Below the pieces are notes generated by a model. That model was given only the letters and a program-made list of their open reading frames with translations, was not told the origin of the DNA and searched no databases. A stretch of 36,319 nucleotides of DNA from Acidimicrobiaceae bacterium (GTDB lineage: Bacteria > Actinomycetota > Acidimicrobiia > Acidimicrobiales > Aldehydirespiratoraceae). The stretch covers positions 1 through 36,319 of the forward strand of contig JAPPLH010000011.1 of NCBI GenBank assembly GCA_028819505.1. The letters are read 5' to 3'. Below are positions 16,696-23,823 of the stretch, piece by piece. Each line of letters starts with the position of its first letter. Within the stretch, counting starts at the first letter, position 1. A program made the position numbers and the translations under genes.

Positions 16696-17316
16696 CTAGG
16701 CGGCGGCGCCGCGAGCGCCGGTGTTGCGGGACAGCCGCTCGATGCCGGCACACAGCAACTCCACGAGATGCCGGAACGTCTCCTCGGGATCATGGGGCAG
16801 CGGATGGCCGTCGCCCGACTCGAGGTGGCTGAATCCGTGGAAGGCGCTGCGCAGGGTGCGGGCGGCATGGACCCGATCCTCTTCGGTGAGGTCGTAGGAC
16901 CTGAGAGCCTGGCCCACCACGGCCAGCACCTGCTCCACCGCGTCCTCCAGTTCGGGATCGCCGGCGCAGGGACAGCGGTCGGTGGCGGCGTAGATGCCGG
17001 GATGGTCCCGGACCATGGCCCTCCAGGCGTGGCCCACAGCCGCGACCGCGTCGTGGCCGGCCAGCCCGACCGCCGAGTCGGCGAGCCGCTCGGCCAGGAT
17101 CTCCCGGCCCAGGAGGCTCAAGCTGCGGATGAGGTCGTCGTAGCCGCCCACGTGCCGGTAGAGGGCGGGCTGGCGCACGCCGAGGGAGCCGGCCACCCGG
17201 GTCAGCGTCAGTTTGTCCAGCCCCTCCCCGTCGGCGATCCGCGCCGCGGCAGTGATCACGGTGTCGCTGTCCAGCGATCGCCGGGCCGAGCCCGGTTCAG
17301 CGTCGCGCAGAGTCAC
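16696..17316 (-). CDS. TetR-family regulator with WHG-type C-terminal domain
   Basis: The 206-residue protein has an N-terminal TetR helix-turn-helix (about 17-65; LTLTRVAGSLGVRQPALYRHVG). The ligand-binding domain resembles the WHG/TetR_C_33 group, with TLRSAFHGFSHLESGDGHPLP near the end. The GTG start has GGAGG six bases upstream, and a longer in-frame extension shows no family similarity. It precedes the ferredoxin/NrfD and molybdopterin genes on the same strand with a 34-base gap, so it is probably the local regulator of that operon, repressing until a ligand binds. The ligand is unknown. Confidence 0.9.
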   Translation of the reverse strand: MTLRDAEPGSARRSLDSDTVITAAARIADGEGLDKLTLTRVAGSLGVRQPALYRHVGGYDDLIRSLSLLGREILAERLADSAVGLAGHDAVAAVGHAWRAMVRDHPGIYAATDRCPCAGDPELEDAVEQVLAVVGQALRSYDLTEEDRVHAARTLRSAFHGFSHLESGDGHPLPHDPEETFRHLVELLCAGIERLSRNTGARGAAA

Positions 17317-17372
17317 ACAGTGCCTCCCAGATGGTTCCGTCGCCCGGCTCCCGCCGCAACCGGAAGTTAGCA

Positions 17373-17403
17373 GGTATAGCGCAGCGTTAGGTCTGACTGA
17401 CAA
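17373..17403 (-). promoter_or_regulatory. Candidate promoter for the TetR / Mo-oxidoreductase operon
   Basis: Minus-strand TTGTCA (17398-17403) and TATACC (17373-17378) resemble -35 and -10 elements, but the 19-base spacer is long. A repeated CTAAC flanks the -10. The leader to the GTG at 17316 would be about 50 bases. Tentative. Confidence 0.3.
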
Positions 17404-17461
17404 ACCCGATTCGGGCCGCAACGGGACGAGCCGACTTCCGACCATGCGCCGGCCATGCCCA

Positions 17462-18334
17462 TCAACTGACGGACTCGAGGAAACTGGTGTCGATGAATGC
17501 GTCGTAGCTTTCCGGCGCCGGCCCAACCTCGCCGGCGGCCGCGAGAGAGTCGATCTGCTCGCTCAGCACCTGCTGCACCGTGCCGGTCAGCCATCCCCCG
17601 GACAGCTGCGCGTCCCTCTCGGGGAACGTGAAGGCGTCGAGGAGCGCGGCGGTGGCGTCGCGGTCCGTGCCGGCAGCCGCCGCGATGGTGTCGATAAACG
17701 GCTCGCGGCTGAGGTTGTAGGCCCGGTAGGTGTTCTCGTTCACCTGCAGGAACCCGGTGACGGTGTCGGGATACACGGCCGCGAACACGCCCGTGGTGGA
17801 GATCACGCCGAGCACGGGTCCGGCGGCGGCCGCCTGCTCGGCTCCGGCGTTGATCGCGGCCACACCCACCAGCAACAGACCGGCGCCGCTCGCTACGGAG
17901 GCCGCGAACGATGCCAGCCCCTGAGAGTAGGCGATGTCGATGTCGCCGGCCTCCAACGCCCGGCCCATGTCGTCGCCCGACGCGAACGGGATCCAGTTGA
18001 CCATCAGATCGAGGACCTCGTCGTAGGTCGGGGCCGCCTGAGACGCCTGATGCGGCGTCGGCCACTCCGCGAAGTACCCCACGTACAGCTCGTCGAGCAT
18101 CATCTCATCGGCGAGAACCGCAAAGGGCGCGCCTTCCTCGTCCTCTGCGACCATGGCGTCGACGCTCGGCCCGCCGGGCGCCTCCCCGACGGGATCAGCG
18201 ATGGACTCGCTCGGGGACTGCGTCTCGACCGCCTCCGCCGCGCCCGTGTCTGCCGCCGGCCCGATCGGCCCGCCGCCGCTGCAGGCGGCTGCGACGAGGC
18301 CTAGCATCGTGAGCACAGCCAGTGGTCGTCTCAT
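17462..18334 (-). CDS. Taurine-type ABC substrate-binding lipoprotein, internally shortened
   Basis: A lipoprotein signal peptide ends in VAAAC with the lipidated cysteine at residue 18. A Gly/Ser-rich spacer follows, then sequence resembling TauA-type binding proteins: YFAEWPTPHQ (about 88-97), VNWIPFASGDDM and IDIAYSQGLASF. After LLLVGVAAINAG (about 153-164) the sequence jumps to the region normally near the C-terminal third, GVFAAVYPDTVTGFLQVNENTYRAY. From memory of TauA-like proteins about 90 residues, most of the second lobe, are missing, so the 290-residue product may not bind ligand normally. The frame is intact. No ATPase or permease gene is adjacent. It follows the aminotransferase by 34 bases and is probably co-transcribed. 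It may be a decaying gene or a repurposed domain. Confidence 0.75.
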   Translation of the reverse strand: MRRPLAVLTMLGLVAAACSGGGPIGPAADTGAAEAVETQSPSESIADPVGEAPGGPSVDAMVAEDEEGAPFAVLADEMMLDELYVGYFAEWPTPHQASQAAPTYDEVLDLMVNWIPFASGDDMGRALEAGDIDIAYSQGLASFAASVASGAGLLLVGVAAINAGAEQAAAAGPVLGVISTTGVFAAVYPDTVTGFLQVNENTYRAYNLSREPFIDTIAAAAGTDRDATAALLDAFTFPERDAQLSGGWLTGTVQQVLSEQIDSLAAAGEVGPAPESYDAFIDTSFLESVS

Positions 18335-18368
18335 CTGCTCCCTGAATCCCCGGCGGATGCCGGGAGTC

Positions 18369-19742
18369 TTACCGGGTCGGGGACTCCAACCAACCGCCCA
18401 AACGGTCGAGCACCCGGTCGAGACGACCGAGCAGATCGTCGATCACGGCTTCGTCGGCCACCAGCGGCGGCGACACCGCCAGCATCACAGCGCCCCTGCC
18501 GTCGGGGCGCACCAGCAGGCGTGCCGAGCGGACCAGCCGGTCGAGCACGCCGCCCGGGAGCAGCTCGGCGACCTCCGAATCGTCGAGTTCCACCCCTCTG
18601 GCACGGTCCCGCATCAACTCGACGGAGTAGAAGTAGCCGGTACCCCTCACGTCCTTCACGCAGGCGTGAGACTCCATCAGCGCCCGCAGACCTTCGCCCA
18701 GACGATCCTCGTTGGCCAGGACGCGCCCGAAGACGTCCTCGTCGCGCATGGCGGCCATGTTGGCCACCGCGACCGCGGCGGCCACCGGATGGCCGCCGAA
18801 CGTGGAGCCGTGGACATACATGGCGAGGGGCGAGTCCCACACCCGATCCACGAGCGGGCCGCGCGCCACCAGCCCTCCGAGGGGCTGGTAGGCGCTGGTC
18901 ACCCCTTTGGCGAAGGTGATCATGTCGGGCTCCGCGCCGAAGCGCTCGCTGCCGAACCAATGGCCCAGCCTCCCGAAGGAGTTGATGACCTCGTCGGCGC
19001 AGAGCAGCACGCCGTACGCGTCGCAGATGCGGCGCAGTTCCTGCCAGTAGCCCTCGGGGGGTACCAGCGCCCCCCGACCGTTCTGCACCGGCTCGGCGAC
19101 GACCATGGCGACGGTGTCGGGGCCCGCCGCGACGATCGCCTCCTCGATCGCCTGCACGCAGTCGAGTTCCCGGGCGGGCCGGCCTGCCGGCGCGGTGCAT
19201 TCCAGCGTGTTGGGTACCCGGAGCACGTTGCCGGCGAGCATCGGCAGGAACGGGTCCCGGAGGCTGGGGATGCCCGTCAGTGCCAGGGCGCCCAAGGTCG
19301 TGCCGTGGTAGGCCCACCGGCGGGCCACCACCTTGTGGCGGCGCTCCTCGCCGTTGGCCAAGTGATAGCAGCGGGCGAGCTTCAGGGCCGATTCCACCGC
19401 CTCCGATCCCGAGCTGACGAAGAACACCCGGTCGAGGCCGCCCGGCGCAGCGTCGGCGATCATCGACGCTGCCTGTATCGCCGAAGGGTGCGCCGTCCCC
19501 CAATTCGGGTAGAAGGCGATCCTGTCCATCTGCTTGGAGGCGGCCGCGGTGAGATCGCTGCGCCCGTGACCGAGATTGGTGCAGAACAGGCCGGCAAGGC
19601 CGTCCAGGTACCGGTCTCCGTCCGCGTCCCACACGTAGCAGCCCTCACCGCGGGCGATCACCACCAGGTCATCGCCGCGCCAAGCGTCGCCCCGCGTGAA
19701 ATGCGGCAGCAGATGACGGCGGGCCTGTTCCCTGTCCCCCAC
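18369..19742 (-). CDS. Class III PLP-dependent aminotransferase
   Basis: The 457-residue enzyme has all core marks of the subgroup: YLDGLAGLFCTNLGHG at the N-terminal substrate region, SSGSEAVESALKLAR (phosphate-binding loop, about 110-124), YHGTT (145-149), ADEV with the ring-nitrogen aspartate at 250, and TFAKGVTSAYQPLGG with the Schiff-base lysine at about 279. Such omega-aminotransferases act on terminal amines (polyamines, beta-alanine, taurine and others) with pyruvate or 2-oxoglutarate. The adjacent taurine-type binding protein hints at an aminosulfonate or similar substrate, but that is inference only. The GTG start is preceded by AGGAGG eight bases upstream. Confidence 0.92.
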   Translation of the reverse strand: MGDREQARRHLLPHFTRGDAWRGDDLVVIARGEGCYVWDADGDRYLDGLAGLFCTNLGHGRSDLTAAASKQMDRIAFYPNWGTAHPSAIQAASMIADAAPGGLDRVFFVSSGSEAVESALKLARCYHLANGEERRHKVVARRWAYHGTTLGALALTGIPSLRDPFLPMLAGNVLRVPNTLECTAPAGRPARELDCVQAIEEAIVAAGPDTVAMVVAEPVQNGRGALVPPEGYWQELRRICDAYGVLLCADEVINSFGRLGHWFGSERFGAEPDMITFAKGVTSAYQPLGGLVARGPLVDRVWDSPLAMYVHGSTFGGHPVAAAVAVANMAAMRDEDVFGRVLANEDRLGEGLRALMESHACVKDVRGTGYFYSVELMRDRARGVELDDSEVAELLPGGVLDRLVRSARLLVRPDGRGAVMLAVSPPLVADEAVIDDLLGRLDRVLDRLGGWLESPTR

Positions 19743-19796
19743 CGTGTACGCCTCCTGTGCCGCCGAGACCGGTCCGTGCCCGGCTGGCCCGCTTAG

Positions 19797-19826
19797 AGGC
19801 TACAACCGTTGTGCGAGTGTGTCTAA
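19797..19826 (-). promoter_or_regulatory. Candidate promoter with central palindrome upstream of the aminotransferase
   Basis: On the minus strand TTAGAC (19821-19826) and TAGCCT (19797-19802) are 18 bases apart and resemble -35/-10 elements. Just inside the spacer sits the perfect 5-1-5 palindrome ACAAC-C-GTTGT (19802-19812), a possible operator. Tentative. Confidence 0.35.
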
Positions 19827-19881
19827 CCCGAACAGCAGGGGTTCTCTACGCTCCGGGCGCGGCGGCTGCTGCAAGACCGGT

Positions 19882-21105
19882 TCACCGCCCGGCGCCGGCC
19901 CGGTAGATCAGGTCCGGGGTCAGCTCGGCCACGCTCGCCGCGCCGCAAAGGGCCATGTCCCGCCTCATGCCGGTGTGGAGGTGCTCGATGACCCAGTCCA
20001 CACCCTCCTCCCCGGCCGCGGCCAGCCCGTACAGGTAGGGCCGGCCGATCATGCACGACGTGGCTCCGAGGGCCAGCGCCTTGACGATGTCGCCGCCCCG
20101 GCGGACGCCCCCGTCGCAGACGATGTCGAGGTCGCCGCCGACCGCCTCGGCCACCGGTCGGACGAGCTCGACGACGGAAGGGGCCGAGTCGAGCTGGCGG
20201 CCGCCGTGGTTGGACAGCACGACGCCGTCGAGCCCCCGGTCGCGGGCGATCACCGCGTCGGCCACGCTCTGGACGCCCTTGACCAGCACCGGCCCGTCCC
20301 ACAGCGAGCGCATCCACTCCACGTCCTCCCACGACAGCGTGGGATCGAACTGCTCGTTCATGAAGGCGGCCAGGTCGACCGCGGTCGAACCGTCGATGTC
20401 GGTGTTGCCGGCCACATTGGCGAACTCGATCGGCTCGGAGAAGGCGAACCGCAGGCTCCAGCCGGGACGGATCATTCCCTCCACAACGATGTCGAGCCCC
20501 ATCTTGGGGGGCAGGGTGAACCCCCGGCGCACATCGCGCTCGCGCCGGCCCAGCATGGCCGCGTCCACCGTGATGCACAGCACTTCGAAGCCGGCCTCGG
20601 CGGCCCTCAGGATCATGTCCTTGAGCAGGCCCTTGTCGCGCCAGACGTACACCTGGAACCACTTCGAGCCGCTGCTGACCGCGGCCACCTCCTCCACCGA
20701 GCGCGTGCCCATGGTGGACAGCGCATAGGGAAGCCCGGCCCGCTCCGCCGCCCGGGCCACGGCCAACTCGCCGGGCGGATGGGCTACCCGGGTGAAGCCC
20801 GTCGGCGCCAGTATCAGAGGGAAGGGCGCCTCGCGTCCGAGAATGGTGCCGGTGGTGTCCACGTTCCCCATGTCGCGCAGGACACGGGGCACGAACTCGA
20901 GTTCCCGGAAGCCGCGCGTGTTGCGGTCCATCGCCATCTCGTCCTCGGCGCCCCCGTCGATGTAGTCGAACACCCCGCCGGGAAGGCGGCGGCGTGCGAT
21001 CCGGCGCAGATCCTCGATGCTGGCCGCCTTCTGCAGGCGTCGCCGCGTCGCGTCGAGTTCGAACCGCCGGAAGCGCAGGACCGATCTGAGCGTGTCGACA
21101 ATCAT
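19882..21105 (-). CDS. FMN-dependent alpha-hydroxy-acid oxidase/dehydrogenase (LldD family)
   Basis: The 407-residue protein belongs to the glycolate oxidase / L-lactate dehydrogenase / mandelate dehydrogenase family. Key elements are GGVFDYIDGGAEDE (active-site tyrosine about 48), LILAPTGFTRVAHP, QVYVWRDKGL, a lysine near 276 (VLVKGVQS) and the catalytic histidine at about 300 in SNHGGRQLD. It closes with VCDGGVRRGGDIVKALALGA, the phosphate-binding loop of FMN. It oxidises an (S)-2-hydroxy acid to the 2-oxo acid; which one cannot be told. The length is slightly above average because of a basic N-terminus. Its ATG overlaps the stop of the preceding coiled-coil gene by ATGA, so the two are translationally coupled. 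Confidence 0.92.
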   Translation of the reverse strand: MIVDTLRSVLRFRRFELDATRRRLQKAASIEDLRRIARRRLPGGVFDYIDGGAEDEMAMDRNTRGFRELEFVPRVLRDMGNVDTTGTILGREAPFPLILAPTGFTRVAHPPGELAVARAAERAGLPYALSTMGTRSVEEVAAVSSGSKWFQVYVWRDKGLLKDMILRAAEAGFEVLCITVDAAMLGRRERDVRRGFTLPPKMGLDIVVEGMIRPGWSLRFAFSEPIEFANVAGNTDIDGSTAVDLAAFMNEQFDPTLSWEDVEWMRSLWDGPVLVKGVQSVADAVIARDRGLDGVVLSNHGGRQLDSAPSVVELVRPVAEAVGGDLDIVCDGGVRRGGDIVKALALGATSCMIGRPYLYGLAAAGEEGVDWVIEHLHTGMRRDMALCGAASVAELTPDLIYRAGAGR

Positions 21106-21476
21106 GACCGCGACAATATCGCACCGGCCCTCGTGGCGGCCCGGGCTTCGGCGTCGGCGAGAGCCCCGGCTCTGGCCCGCAGCCGGGCGGCTTCCTGTTC
21201 GAGCCTGGTGGCCTCGTCGCGCAGTGCCCGGCTGGCTGTCGCCAGGTCGAGCGCGAGGGAATACAGTGCCGCGCCGATGACGCGGCGCAGCTTGTGGCGA
21301 CTGGCGGTGGCGGCCCGTCCCATCCAGACCTCCTCGCGGTGCAGAGCCGCCACCGGCCGGTGGCGCTCAGCCAACACGACCCGTCGACGGTCGAGCACCT
21401 CCGCCACGGCGCGGCACCTCTCGGACCGCAGCGCCTTGAGGGTCGCTTCCTGAAATAGCTGTGTACTGCTTGACAT
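21102..21476 (-). CDS. Unknown helical (coiled-coil) protein coupled to the hydroxy-acid oxidase
   Basis: I do not recognise a family. From the ATG (MSSSTQLFQEATL) the product has 124 residues, almost all helix-favouring. The second half is a heptad-like Ala/Arg/Glu stretch (LRDEATRLEQEAARLRARAGALADAEARAATRAGA), likely a coiled coil. There is no signal peptide or membrane segment. An alternative GTG 36 bases upstream adds 12 residues; neither start has a good ribosome-binding site. The stop overlaps the ATG of the LldD-family gene, which supports expression. It diverges from the phosphatase gene across a gap of fewer than 90 bases. It could be a structural or assembly partner, which is speculative. 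Confidence 0.6.
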   Translation of the reverse strand: MSSSTQLFQEATLKALRSERCRAVAEVLDRRRVVLAERHRPVAALHREEVWMGRAATASRHKLRRVIGAALYSLALDLATASRALRDEATRLEQEAARLRARAGALADAEARAATRAGAILSRS

Positions 21477-21559
21477 AGAATGAACAATATCAGGATGCCT
21501 CGTAAACGCCACCGATCACGCCTGGGGCGGATCCCACGGCGATACGAGCCGGCGCGGAC

Positions 21560-22312
21560 ATGATCGAGCAGGACCTCATCGACTTCGCGGTGGCCGCGGC
21601 CCGGCGGGCGGGGCTGATCACCCTGGACTGGTACCAGTCGCGAGGCCTGTCGGTGACGGCGAAGAGCGACGGATCGCCGGTCACCGAGGCCGACTACGCA
21701 GCCGAGCGGTTCCTGCGAACGGAGATCCTGGCGACCTTTCCCGACGACACGGTCCTCGGGGAGGAGGAGGGCGAGGCGGCCGGGCGCACCGGGCGCACCT
21801 GGGTGATCGATCCGATCGACGGCACCAAGGCCTTCACTCGGGGCGTCCCCCTCTTCGCCACCCTGCTGGCCCTGATCGACGACCGGGGCCCGGCCGCGGG
21901 TGTCGTCTTCCTGCCCGCCCTGGACGAGTGCGTCTGGGCCGGACGGGGCCGCGGCGCCCACTGGGACGGCGTGCCCTGCCGGGTCAGCGACCGCTCCGCC
22001 CTCGACGGGTCCTTCATCTGCACGAGCGGTCTCTCCTACTGGCCGGACCGGGCCCTGCAGAGGGTCCGCGCCGCGGGGGCGCGGGTGCGAACCTGGGGCG
22101 ACGCCTACGGCTACGCCCTCGTGGCGACCGGACGGGCGGAGGCCATGGTCGATCCCGAGTGCTTCGACTGGGACGTCGCGCCGATGTCGGTGATCATCGC
22201 CGAGGCCGGGGGGCGGTTCTCGGACGCGGCCGGCGCCGACGACTGGCGCAGCGGCTCAGCGGTAGCCACCAACGGGATCCTGCACGACGATCTGCTGGAC
22301 TGCTTCAGATAG
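21560..22312 (+). CDS. hisN: Inositol-monophosphatase-family phosphatase, HisN-like
   Basis: The 250-residue Mg2+-dependent phosphatase has the family metal site GEEEG (67-71), DPIDGT (84-89) and WDVAP (204-208). The block WGDAYGYALVATGRAEAMVDP (about 179-199) resembles the histidinol-phosphate phosphatase (HisN) branch more than true inositol monophosphatases, so the likely reaction is removal of phosphate from L-histidinol phosphate in histidine synthesis. Substrate assignment within this family from sequence alone is uncertain. The ATG has only a weak ribosome-binding site. It is the only rightward gene between the left-edge ATPase and rpmH, is divergent from the coiled-coil/LldD pair, and is followed at once by dispersed repeat copy B. 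Confidence 0.8.
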   Translation: MIEQDLIDFAVAAARRAGLITLDWYQSRGLSVTAKSDGSPVTEADYAAERFLRTEILATFPDDTVLGEEEGEAAGRTGRTWVIDPIDGTKAFTRGVPLFATLLALIDDRGPAAGVVFLPALDECVWAGRGRGAHWDGVPCRVSDRSALDGSFICTSGLSYWPDRALQRVRAAGARVRTWGDAYGYALVATGRAEAMVDPECFDWDVAPMSVIIAEAGGRFSDAAGADDWRSGSAVATNGILHDDLLDCFR

Positions 22313-22323
22313 AGGCCGGGACT

Positions 22324-22370
22324 GCGAGCCGCGGCCCGAGCGGCCCATCACCGCAGCGAACAAGAGCGGG
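22324..22370 (+). repeat. Dispersed 3'-end repeat, copy B
   Basis: Plus-strand copy 12 bases after the HisN-like stop, in that gene's sense direction. It contains GCCGCGGCCCGAGCGGCCC followed by CGCAGCGAACAAGAGCGGG, nearly identical to copy C read on its own strand. GCCGC and GCGGC can pair across a seven-base loop. Confidence 0.8.
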
Positions 22371-22423
22371 GACGGGAGCGAGGCAGCACGGCAGACTCTC
22401 CCACTGCGGGCTGTTCCGGATGA

Positions 22424-23446
22424 TCAGGTCGCGGCGTCGCGTGACAGCGCGAAGCCCTCGAACCGGCAGGGCCGCAGTCTCCGGGCTGCCACCTGTCTCA
22501 GCAGGCGGTCGGGGCCGGGGATGGAGGCCAACCCGGCGGCGCCGGGCGCCGGCCTGTGATCGATCAGATGCAAGGCTGTCGAGGCGGCCACGACGGCCGC
22601 GCCCTCCGCCGGGCGGGCCTGGGCGCCGAGCACAACCACGTGGCGGCCAGAAGCACGCCGGCCGCGCAGCTCGACACGCACTGCCCCGACCCCGCCCTCG
22701 GGATGAGGGCGACGCATCATCGGCAGCGGCGCGGTCAGCCGGTCGCGGCGGGTGGCGGCCATCCTGGCCGTCACCCGGTCGACTCCGGGGAACGCCGGGA
22801 CCAGCAGCAGCGCATCCGGGAGCGCTCCCCGGTAGCAGTCCCGTCCAGCCACCGGGTCGGGGAACCAGCACAGCTCCCGTCCCGAGCCGCCAGGCCGTCG
22901 GGTCCAGCGACCGTCCCTCCAGTCGACGGCGAGGCTGCTCAGGGCACGATGGTGCTGGCGGGCGCATGCCGGGCCGCCCGTGCCGACCTTGGCGACATGG
23001 ATCTCGTCGACCGAATCGAGCTCCGCCGCGCCCGCACGAGCCAGCAGGCAGGTGAGGCCGGGCATGAACCCGGCGCCCACCACCAAGGGCACGCCATGCT
23101 GCCTGGCCTGCTGATCAAGCGCCAGCAGGTCGCGGGTCTCGGTGATCTCGTCGGAGGTCGTGACGACCGCCGCGGCCGCTCTCACCGCGCTCAGAGCCAC
23201 CGCGGCCTGCGTGCCCGCGGCCGTGGCCACGACCACTATGTCCGCAGAGTCCGGCACGTCCGGGCCTCGGCCGACGACCACGGTGTCGTCGAACGAGCCC
23301 GAGACTTCCCGCAACCGGGTCTCATCCGTGTCACGAACCTCGACGGCGCCGACGCGGGCACTGGCGGCCAGCATGCGAGCGATCCGAGCACCGGTGGCGC
23401 CCGCACCGAACACGACCGCCCTCGCGCCTGCGCCATCAACCGCCAT
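22424..23446 (-). CDS. Saccharopine-dehydrogenase-like NAD(P)-binding protein
   Basis: The 340-residue protein starts with a Rossmann motif, VVFGAGATGARIARML (about 11-26). DIVVVATAAGTQAAVA and VVTTSDEITETRDLL follow, then VVGAGFMPGLTCLLA, a block typical of saccharopine reductase-type and related proteins. The C-terminal part is less conserved and Arg-rich. The substrate is unknown; it may be a carboxylated amine or amino acid dehydrogenase. The ATG (MAVDGAGARA) has AGGG six bases upstream; a GTG five codons earlier, after AAGG, is an alternative (23461). Dispersed repeat copies B and C flank the gene in opposite orientation. Confidence 0.75.
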   Translation of the reverse strand: MAVDGAGARAVVFGAGATGARIARMLAASARVGAVEVRDTDETRLREVSGSFDDTVVVGRGPDVPDSADIVVVATAAGTQAAVALSAVRAAAAVVTTSDEITETRDLLALDQQARQHGVPLVVGAGFMPGLTCLLARAGAAELDSVDEIHVAKVGTGGPACARQHHRALSSLAVDWRDGRWTRRPGGSGRELCWFPDPVAGRDCYRGALPDALLLVPAFPGVDRVTARMAATRRDRLTAPLPMMRRPHPEGGVGAVRVELRGRRASGRHVVVLGAQARPAEGAAVVAASTALHLIDHRPAPGAAGLASIPGPDRLLRQVAARRLRPCRFEGFALSRDAAT

Positions 23447-23462
23447 CAGGGGCCCTGCCACT

Positions 23463-23513
23463 CCCGCCCTTGTTCGCTGCGCTCACGGGCCGCTCGGGCC
23501 GCGGCCTCGCCCG
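23463..23513 (-). repeat. Dispersed 3'-end repeat, copy C
   Basis: Best-preserved copy. On the minus strand GGCCGC and GCGGCC form a perfect six-base-pair hairpin around GGCCCGA, followed by CGTGAGCGCAGCGAACAAG. The TGA in CCCGTGAGC is the stop codon of the small membrane protein, and the distal end supplies the upstream sequence of the saccharopine-dehydrogenase-like gene. Confidence 0.82.
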
Positions 23514-23695
23514 AATGGGGCGGCATCGCTCCCTATTCGCCCGGCCTCTAGCTCGTCGTCCCGCAGCTCGCGCCAGCCTCCTGTCTGGGGGGGCACGCCG
23601 CCGCGGCCGCGCACCCGGATCGCCGCGGCCACCGCCATCCCGACCATGACGGCAACGAACGTCCGGCGGATCAAGGTGATGAATCCTGCGGCCAA
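23483..23695 (-). CDS. Small single-span membrane protein next to tRNA-Ile
   Basis: A 70-residue frame from a TTG start (or 63 residues from a second TTG at 23674). It has one hydrophobic segment, TLIRRTFVAVMVGMAVAAAIRV, followed by a soluble tail with GGWRELRDDELEAG. Short membrane proteins of this sort occur in the gyrA/tRNA neighbourhood of actinomycetes; I cannot name a family. Its last residues (FGRGRGPSGP) and stop codon are encoded by dispersed repeat copy C. Low start-codon quality and small size make this a moderate call. Confidence 0.45.
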   Translation of the reverse strand: MAAGFITLIRRTFVAVMVGMAVAAAIRVRGRGGVPPQTGGWRELRDDELEAGRIGSDAAPFGRGRGPSGP

Positions 23696-23734
23696 GACGC
23701 CCTCCGGGCAGTGTCGGGCTGTGGGTGCGGAGTG

Positions 23735-23808
<74 letters not shown>

Positions 23809-23823
23809 AGCGGCGCAGCCACG

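Noticed and set aside
19823-21961. 712-codon open frame on the minus strand
   Set aside because: It overlaps the LldD-family gene in another frame and runs through the HisN-like gene antisense; composition is Arg/Gly-rich and no domain is visible.
22324-23513. Inverted repeat copies B and C flanking the saccharopine-dehydrogenase-like gene as a composite mobile element
   Set aside because: The other two copies show the same sense relation to neighbouring genes without flanking a cargo, there is no transposase and no target-site duplication was seen.
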